Source of the DNA: Chitinophagaceae bacterium
Lineage (GTDB): Bacteria; Bacteroidota; Bacteroidia; Chitinophagales; Chitinophagaceae
DNA: 9,313 nt
Direction: 5' to 3'
Assembly: GCA_025963615.1 (NCBI GenBank)
Contig: JAOQAL010000223.1
Span: 1-9,313 of the forward strand
The notes under the pieces were generated by a model. The model was not told the DNA's origin. It saw only the letters and a list, made by a program, of their open reading frames with translations, and made no database searches. How positions within the stretch are numbered: position 1 is the first letter of the stretch; each line of letters begins with the position of its first letter. Positions 6,006 to 9,313 of the stretch are shown here, piece after piece. The translations under genes and the position numbers were made by a program.

Positions 6006-7227
6006 ACTCCTTAAGTTTTCTGTATAAAGTCCTTTCGCTGATGCCCAGGTCGAGTGCAGCATCTTTTCTTTTACTCCTGTGTTTTTTCAGGGCTTTAATG
6101 ATCAGTTCCTTTTCTTTATCCATAATATTCAGGCTTTCTTCCACTTCTTCATGTGCATGAATGTCGTTATGAACCAATACGGGTTGTGCAGCCTGCATCG
6201 TTTGGGGGACATTATATAGCGACTGAACGTTTTCATGGTTTTTTAATTCCTTCAGCTCATTCAAAAAAGCGGGGTTTTGTGCCGCCAGGTTTGGATTTTG
6301 CAAAACTTCAAGGAACATTTTTTTTAACTCTGTCACATCCTTTTTCATATCAAAAAAGAGCTTATACAATATTTCCCTTTCGTTTGCAAACTCCTGCGAT
6401 GAGCCAATACCATTTGAATGCGCCAGAACCGGTAAGCGGTTACTGGAAACAACCGGTAGAAATTTAGCCAGGTCTTTTGCCGTCACATTTTTATCCTGTG
6501 AAAGAACTGATATCTGTTCTGCAATATTCTTCAATTCCCTAACATTGCCGGGCCATGGATAGGTAATTAACATGCCTTTAGCGTCGTCATCCAGTTGAAC
6601 TGGTGCAGTTTTATACTTTTCTGCAAAGTCCACGGCGAATTTTCTGAATAGCAGGTGGATGTCTTCTTTGCGTTCATGCAGGGCAGGCACCCGGATGGGT
6701 ACGGTACTTAGTCGATAATAAAGATCCTGGCGAAACCTGCCTTGGTGTACAAGTTCCAGTAAATCCTTATTGGTAGCGGCAATAACCCGTACATCTGTTT
6801 TCTGAACTTTAGAAGAACCTACCCGGATATACTCGCCGGCTTCCAGCACCCGCAATAAACGCGCCTGAGTACCCAAAGGCAATTCACCAATTTCATCAAG
6901 AAAAATAGTACCCCCATTTACGGTTTCAAAATATCCCTTGCGGCCATCTACCGCACCGGTGAAGGAACCTTTTTCATGACCGAATAATTCTGAGTCGATG
7001 GTCCCCTCCGGGATAGCACCGCAGTTAACGGCGATAAAAGGATTATGTTTTCTTGCCGAAAGGGTATGTATGATGGAGGAGAACGCTTCTTTACCTACAC
7101 CACTTTCACCCATAATCAATACGGTGAGATCCGTATTGGACACCTGGACAGCAACCTGCAAAGCATAATTTAATGCAGGTGAATTGCCCATGATTCCGAA
7201 ACGGTTTTTTATGCTTTGTATGTCCAT
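5989..7227 (-). CDS. Sigma-54-dependent transcriptional activator (AAA+ and Fis-type HTH, no receiver domain)
   Basis: A 412-residue bacterial enhancer-binding protein that uses ATP to open RNA polymerase-sigma54 promoters. The AAA+ domain starts almost at the N-terminus: Walker A GESGVGKE (40-47), sigma-54 contact loop GSFTGA (87-92, a variant of GAFTGA), Walker B GGTIFLDE (105-112), sensor I AATN (150-153), arginine-finger region RFRQDLYYRL (164-173) and sensor II WPGNVREL (225-232). A linker of about 120 residues (260-380), with a possible coiled coil near 285-332, leads to a Fis-type helix-turn-helix (RSKRKDAALDLGISERTLYR, 384-403). There is no N-terminal receiver, GAF or PAS domain, so activity is probably set by expression, another protein or the linker. 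It follows miaB across an 80-bp spacer and overlaps the lptE start. Its target promoters cannot be told from this window. Confidence 0.92.
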   Translation of the reverse strand: MDIQSIKNRFGIMGNSPALNYALQVAVQVSNTDLTVLIMGESGVGKEAFSSIIHTLSARKHNPFIAVNCGAIPEGTIDSELFGHEKGSFTGAVDGRKGYFETVNGGTIFLDEIGELPLGTQARLLRVLEAGEYIRVGSSKVQKTDVRVIAATNKDLLELVHQGRFRQDLYYRLSTVPIRVPALHERKEDIHLLFRKFAVDFAEKYKTAPVQLDDDAKGMLITYPWPGNVRELKNIAEQISVLSQDKNVTAKDLAKFLPVVSSNRLPVLAHSNGIGSSQEFANEREILYKLFFDMKKDVTELKKMFLEVLQNPNLAAQNPAFLNELKELKNHENVQSLYNVPQTMQAAQPVLVHNDIHAHEEVEESLNIMDKEKELIIKALKKHRSKRKDAALDLGISERTLYRKLKEYDIEE

Positions 7228-7230
7228 TTT

Positions 7231-7244
7231 TAGAATTTAGAATT
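7231..7244. repeat. Tandem heptamer TAGAATT x2
   Basis: TAGAATT occurs at 7231-7237 and again directly at 7238-7244, four bases upstream of the regulator start codon on its 5' side. It abuts the larger inverted repeat at 7246-7309 and so belongs to the same repeat-built spacer. Being AT-rich, it could arise by chance or slippage. Confidence 0.5.
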
Positions 7245-7245
7245 A

Positions 7246-7309
7246 AAAACGCAAAATGTAAAAGAACTGCTCCCCGGTTTTACATTTTAGATTTTAAATT
7301 TTGCGTTTT
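7246..7309. repeat. Long imperfect AT-rich inverted repeat between miaB and the regulator
   Basis: The left arm AAAACGCAAAATGTAAAA (7246-7263) is matched in two pieces on the right: TTTTACATTTT (7278-7288) pairs with its inner 11 bases and TTTTGCGTTTT (7299-7309) with its outer 11, after a 10-base insertion (7289-7298). TTTTACATTTT appears again as a direct copy at 7306-7316, running into the miaB stop region, so the motif recurs every 28 bases. The loop is GC-rich (CCCCGG at 7272-7277). Read on the minus strand, the inner stem is followed by GCGTTTTT, so it might act as an attenuator or terminator after miaB. It may also be one copy of a dispersed intergenic repeat. Confidence 0.65.
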
Positions 7310-8783
7310 ACATTTTTACTATTTCTCCTAATAAAGTCGCTTGGGTACAGTCATTTACTTTAATTGTAACATAATCTCCTTTTGTATAGTTTGAATTGTC
7401 CTTAGGAAACACGATAACTTTATTCTGTGAGCTTCGGCCCATCCATTTATTACTGTCCTTTTTACTTTCACTTTCAATCAGTACGATAAAAATTTTACCC
7501 AGATCTTTCCTATTGCTTTCATGCGATAGCCTTCCCTGTAAATCAATAACCTCCTGTAATCTCCGCTTTTTAGTTTCTTCCGGAATGTCATCCTGATACC
7601 TTCTGTGCGCCAGGGTGCCTGGCCTTTCGCTATAAAAAAACATATAGCTGAAATCATAACGGCTATATGCCATAATATTTAAGGTATCCTTGTGATCTTC
7701 TTCATTTTCAGTGCAAAAGCCTGTTATGATGTCTGAACTTATTCCACAATCTGGCATTATTTCGCGAATGCGTTTCACTTTGGCCATATACCATTCCCTT
7801 GTATACGTGCGGTTCATTAACTGTAGAATTCTGGTTGAGCCGCTTTGTACCGGCAGATGAATGTACTTGCAGATATTTTGATACCGGGCCATAGTATGCA
7901 AAACCTCGTCGGTTATATCTTTTGGATGTGAAGTGGAAAAGCGGACCCGGAGCTCAGGAGAAATTTGGGCAATCAGTTCCAGTAAGAGTGCAAAGGTAAT
8001 AACGTTTCCATCCCCGATTGACTGGCCTTGTTCATTAAGATGCCCGTCCATGGAACTGGGTTGGGAAGGCATTGCATAGTAATAGCTATCAACATTTTGC
8101 CCCAGCAGTGTGACTTCCTTATATCCATTTTCAAACAGCTCCCTGCATTCCTGTACAATGGACGCAGCGTCCCGGCTTCTTTCGCGGCCACGGGTAAAAG
8201 GCACCACGCAAAAGGAACACATGTTATTGCAGCCCCGCATAATGCTGACGAATGCTGAAATGCCATTACTATTTAAACGAACCGGTGAAATATCAGCATA
8301 AGTTTCCTCGCGGCTAAGCAAAACATTGATAGCTCTTTGTCCGCCTTCCGCCTCCGTAACCAACGCGGGTAATGTACGATAGGCATCAGGGCCTACCACG
8401 ATATCAACCAGTTTTTCTTCCTCCAGGAATTTTGACTTCAGTCTTTCCGCCATGCATCCCAACACAGCAACCAGGGTGCCGGGCCTTTTCTTCTTCAGCT
8501 TACGGAATTCAGTTAGACGCTTGCGAACGGTCTGTTCTGCTTTTTCACGGATTGAGCAGGTATTTACAAAGATCAGATCAGCATCTTCTACATTGCGGGT
8601 AGCACCAAAACCTTCTTTATTGAGAATAGAAGCCACGATTTCACTATCCGCGAAATTCATCTGGCAACCATAGCTTTCTATGTAAAATCGTTTTTTATAT
8701 ACCGATGGGTCATTGGCAAAGGGAGCATAGGCTTCTCCCTGCCTGTTTTCATCCTGAACTTTACCGGTTATTAAATCAAACAT
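7308..8783 (-). CDS. miaB: tRNA-2-methylthio-N6-dimethylallyladenosine synthase MiaB
   Basis: A 491-residue radical-SAM methylthiotransferase that converts i6A37 to ms2i6A37 in tRNAs reading U-starting codons. The N-terminal UPF0004 domain carries the auxiliary-cluster cysteines Cys40 (ESYGCQMN), Cys76 (FVNTCSIRE) and Cys110 (AVLGCMAE). The radical-SAM motif is [10 protein letters not shown] (183-192), with Cys185, Cys189 and Cys192. [10 protein letters not shown] (281-290), [10 protein letters not shown] (307-316) and SSDIITGFC (349-357) are further signatures, with a C-terminal TRAM domain from about 425. These features favour MiaB over the related RimO and MtaB. An insertion of some 20-25 residues (about 236-260, Ser/Gly/Gln-rich) sits after [10 protein letters not shown], where many MiaB proteins are shorter; it is probably a surface loop. 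The start at 8783 gives a normal N-terminus ([11 protein letters not shown]). Confidence 0.95.
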   Translation of the reverse strand: MFDLITGKVQDENRQGEAYAPFANDPSVYKKRFYIESYGCQMNFADSEIVASILNKEGFGATRNVEDADLIFVNTCSIREKAEQTVRKRLTEFRKLKKKRPGTLVAVLGCMAERLKSKFLEEEKLVDIVVGPDAYRTLPALVTEAEGGQRAINVLLSREETYADISPVRLNSNGISAFVSIMRGCNNMCSFCVVPFTRGRERSRDAASIVQECRELFENGYKEVTLLGQNVDSYYYAMPSQPSSMDGHLNEQGQSIGDGNVITFALLLELIAQISPELRVRFSTSHPKDITDEVLHTMARYQNICKYIHLPVQSGSTRILQLMNRTYTREWYMAKVKRIREIMPDCGISSDIITGFCTENEEDHKDTLNIMAYSRYDFSYMFFYSERPGTLAHRRYQDDIPEETKKRRLQEVIDLQGRLSHESNRKDLGKIFIVLIESESKKDSNKWMGRSSQNKVIVFPKDNSNYTKGDYVTIKVNDCTQATLLGEIVKM

Positions 8784-8802
8784 TATACAATAATTGGGTC
8801 TG

Positions 8803-8810
8803 CAAAGATA
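8803..8810 (-). promoter_or_regulatory. Candidate -7 element of the miaB promoter
   Basis: On the minus strand TATCTTTG (RC of 8803-8810) is a perfect match to the Bacteroidota -7 consensus TAnnTTTG, 20 bases before the miaB ATG. Transcription would start some 15 bases before the ATG, leaving a very short leader. No clear TTTG lies at the -33 position, so the call rests on the -7 element and its place. Confidence 0.45.
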
Positions 8811-8994
8811 AGGAAAGAAAGGAGTTGGTGACAGTATGTCAGGAAAAGGGGATAAAGGATGATCTTGAATATTTTACCCCTGTTTTTAATAGGATGGATT
8901 ACACACCGGGATTAAAAATTCCCTTCAGCATACCCTGAATTTGTCTGTTGAGAAAAAAGTAGAAGTTGTGGAAATAGATGAAGGTTTTAATGAT

Positions 8995-9006
8995 ATCAGC
9001 GCTGAT
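8995..9006. repeat. Perfect 12-bp palindrome ATCAGCGCTGAT
   Basis: ATCAGC (8995-9000) and GCTGAT (9001-9006) form an uninterrupted palindrome that abuts the stop codon of the minus-strand gene ending at 9007. No T-tract follows on either strand, so it does not look like an intrinsic terminator. It could be a binding site or chance. The overlapping 8-bp palindrome TGATATCA lies at 8991-8998. Confidence 0.5.
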
Positions 9007-9313
9007 TCAGGCTTCTATATTTACGTTGAGCTTGTTTTTTAACCAACTATCTTTCACTGCTACAATCCACTTGTCTTCCAGTTCCTTTTTTGTCTGTACA
9101 AGGTTATTAAAATATAATGTATCGCCGGAGATGAATTGGTTGTCGTATGCATATTGCAACTGTGCCAGCGGCAATAATTGAATTTTATCCTTTATTACGA
9201 GAGCCAGGTTGAGCCGGTCAAACATATTGACAGCAAACTTTTGTTCAATGTCTTTAATTAACCGTACAGAACTATCCGTACTGCAACCACTGACGCCAGC
9301 GGCTGTCTCATCT
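9007..9313 (-). CDS. Unrecognised protein, C-terminal 101 residues (5' end beyond right edge)
   Basis: The minus-strand frame is open from the right edge of the window (9313) down to a TGA at 9007-9009. An ATG at 9225 would give only 72 residues, but the frame continues upstream without a stop, so I treat this as the tail of a longer gene. The visible part is soluble and mixed: SVRLIKDIEQKFAVNMFDRL, then KIQLLPLAQLQYAYDNQFIS, then a charged stretch (QTKKELEDKWIVAVKDSWLK) and the end NKLNVNIEA. I see no membrane segment and no motif I can name. It is separated from miaB by a 223-base gap and may share orientation by chance. A VSGC sequence near its visible start resembles a lipobox but lacks a hydrophobic stretch before it. 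Confidence 0.6.
   Translation of the reverse strand, partial: DETAAGVSGCSTDSSVRLIKDIEQKFAVNMFDRLNLALVIKDKIQLLPLAQLQYAYDNQFISGDTLYFNNLVQTKKELEDKWIVAVKDSWLKNKLNVNIEA

Noticed and set aside
6006..6062. Longer lptE start at 6062
   Set aside because: It would add 19 residues wholly inside the regulator HTH coding region and make an already long signal region longer.
8711..8730. TTGGCAAAGGGAGCATAG as a sigma-54 -24/-12 promoter
   Set aside because: It only half matches the consensus, lacks the TTGC part at the right distance, and lies inside miaB coding sequence. I found no convincing sigma-54 promoter in the window.
8705..8938. Plus-strand open frame of 77 codons across the miaB start region
   Set aside because: Its first part is antisense to the miaB N-terminus and promoter. 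Only the tail looks coding-like, and that is reported separately as a low-interest fragment.
9253..9282. Lipobox-like VSGC in the right-edge gene, suggesting a lipoprotein start
   Set aside because: The residues before it (DETAAG) include acidic ones and no hydrophobic core is visible, so it is not a signal peptide; the frame also stays open to the window edge.
1..9313. CRISPR arrays, tRNA or rRNA genes, insertion sequences, integrase or defence genes
   Set aside because: None is visible on either strand; nearly all sequence is accounted for by chromosomal core-type genes.

Overview
The window reads as a stretch of ordinary chromosome from a member of the Bacteroidota, most likely a Chitinophagaceae-like bacterium. 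Four things point there: the gene order miaB / sigma-54 activator / lptE / TPR-like protein / secG, which I recall as typical of that phylum; the form of the LptE and SecG proteins; the general lack of Shine-Dalgarno sequences; and promoter-like sites of the Bacteroidota type (TAnnTTTG at -7). The placement is by recognition, not by a database search.

Layout from left to right. The 5' part of an AsmA-family gene leaves the left edge on the minus strand (1-958). It is divergent from trmH (1035-1619, plus strand), the only convincing plus-strand gene. trmH converges on a small two-helix membrane protein gene (1626-1823, minus). Next comes a coupled minus-strand pair, mltG then a YihY/BrkB-family membrane protein gene (3962 down to 1972), joined by an ATGA stop/start overlap. 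A strong intrinsic terminator (4062-4091) separates this pair from the next minus-strand cluster. That cluster runs sigma-54 activator (7227-5989), lptE (6005-5424), an acidic TPR-like protein of unknown function (5403-4459) and secG (4454-4110). miaB (8783-7308) lies just upstream, across an 80-bp AT-rich spacer built of inverted and direct repeats. At the right edge is the 3' end of an unrecognised minus-strand gene (9007-9313).

Two themes connect the genes. One is envelope building: AsmA-like protein, MltG (ends glycan strands), BrkB-like membrane protein, SecG (Sec translocon) and LptE (lipopolysaccharide insertion into the outer membrane). The other is tRNA modification: TrmH (Gm18) and MiaB (ms2i6A37). 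The sigma-54 activator has no receiver domain and its reading frame overlaps the lptE start, so it may tie alternative-sigma control to envelope genes.

I see no mobile element, CRISPR array, RNA gene or defence system. No gap between genes exceeds 300 bases. The points worth a second look are modest: the repeat-built miaB/regulator spacer, the regulator-lptE coupling, the odd LptE N-terminus, the conserved unknown protein beside secG, and a possibly decayed coding fragment near 8860-9042.
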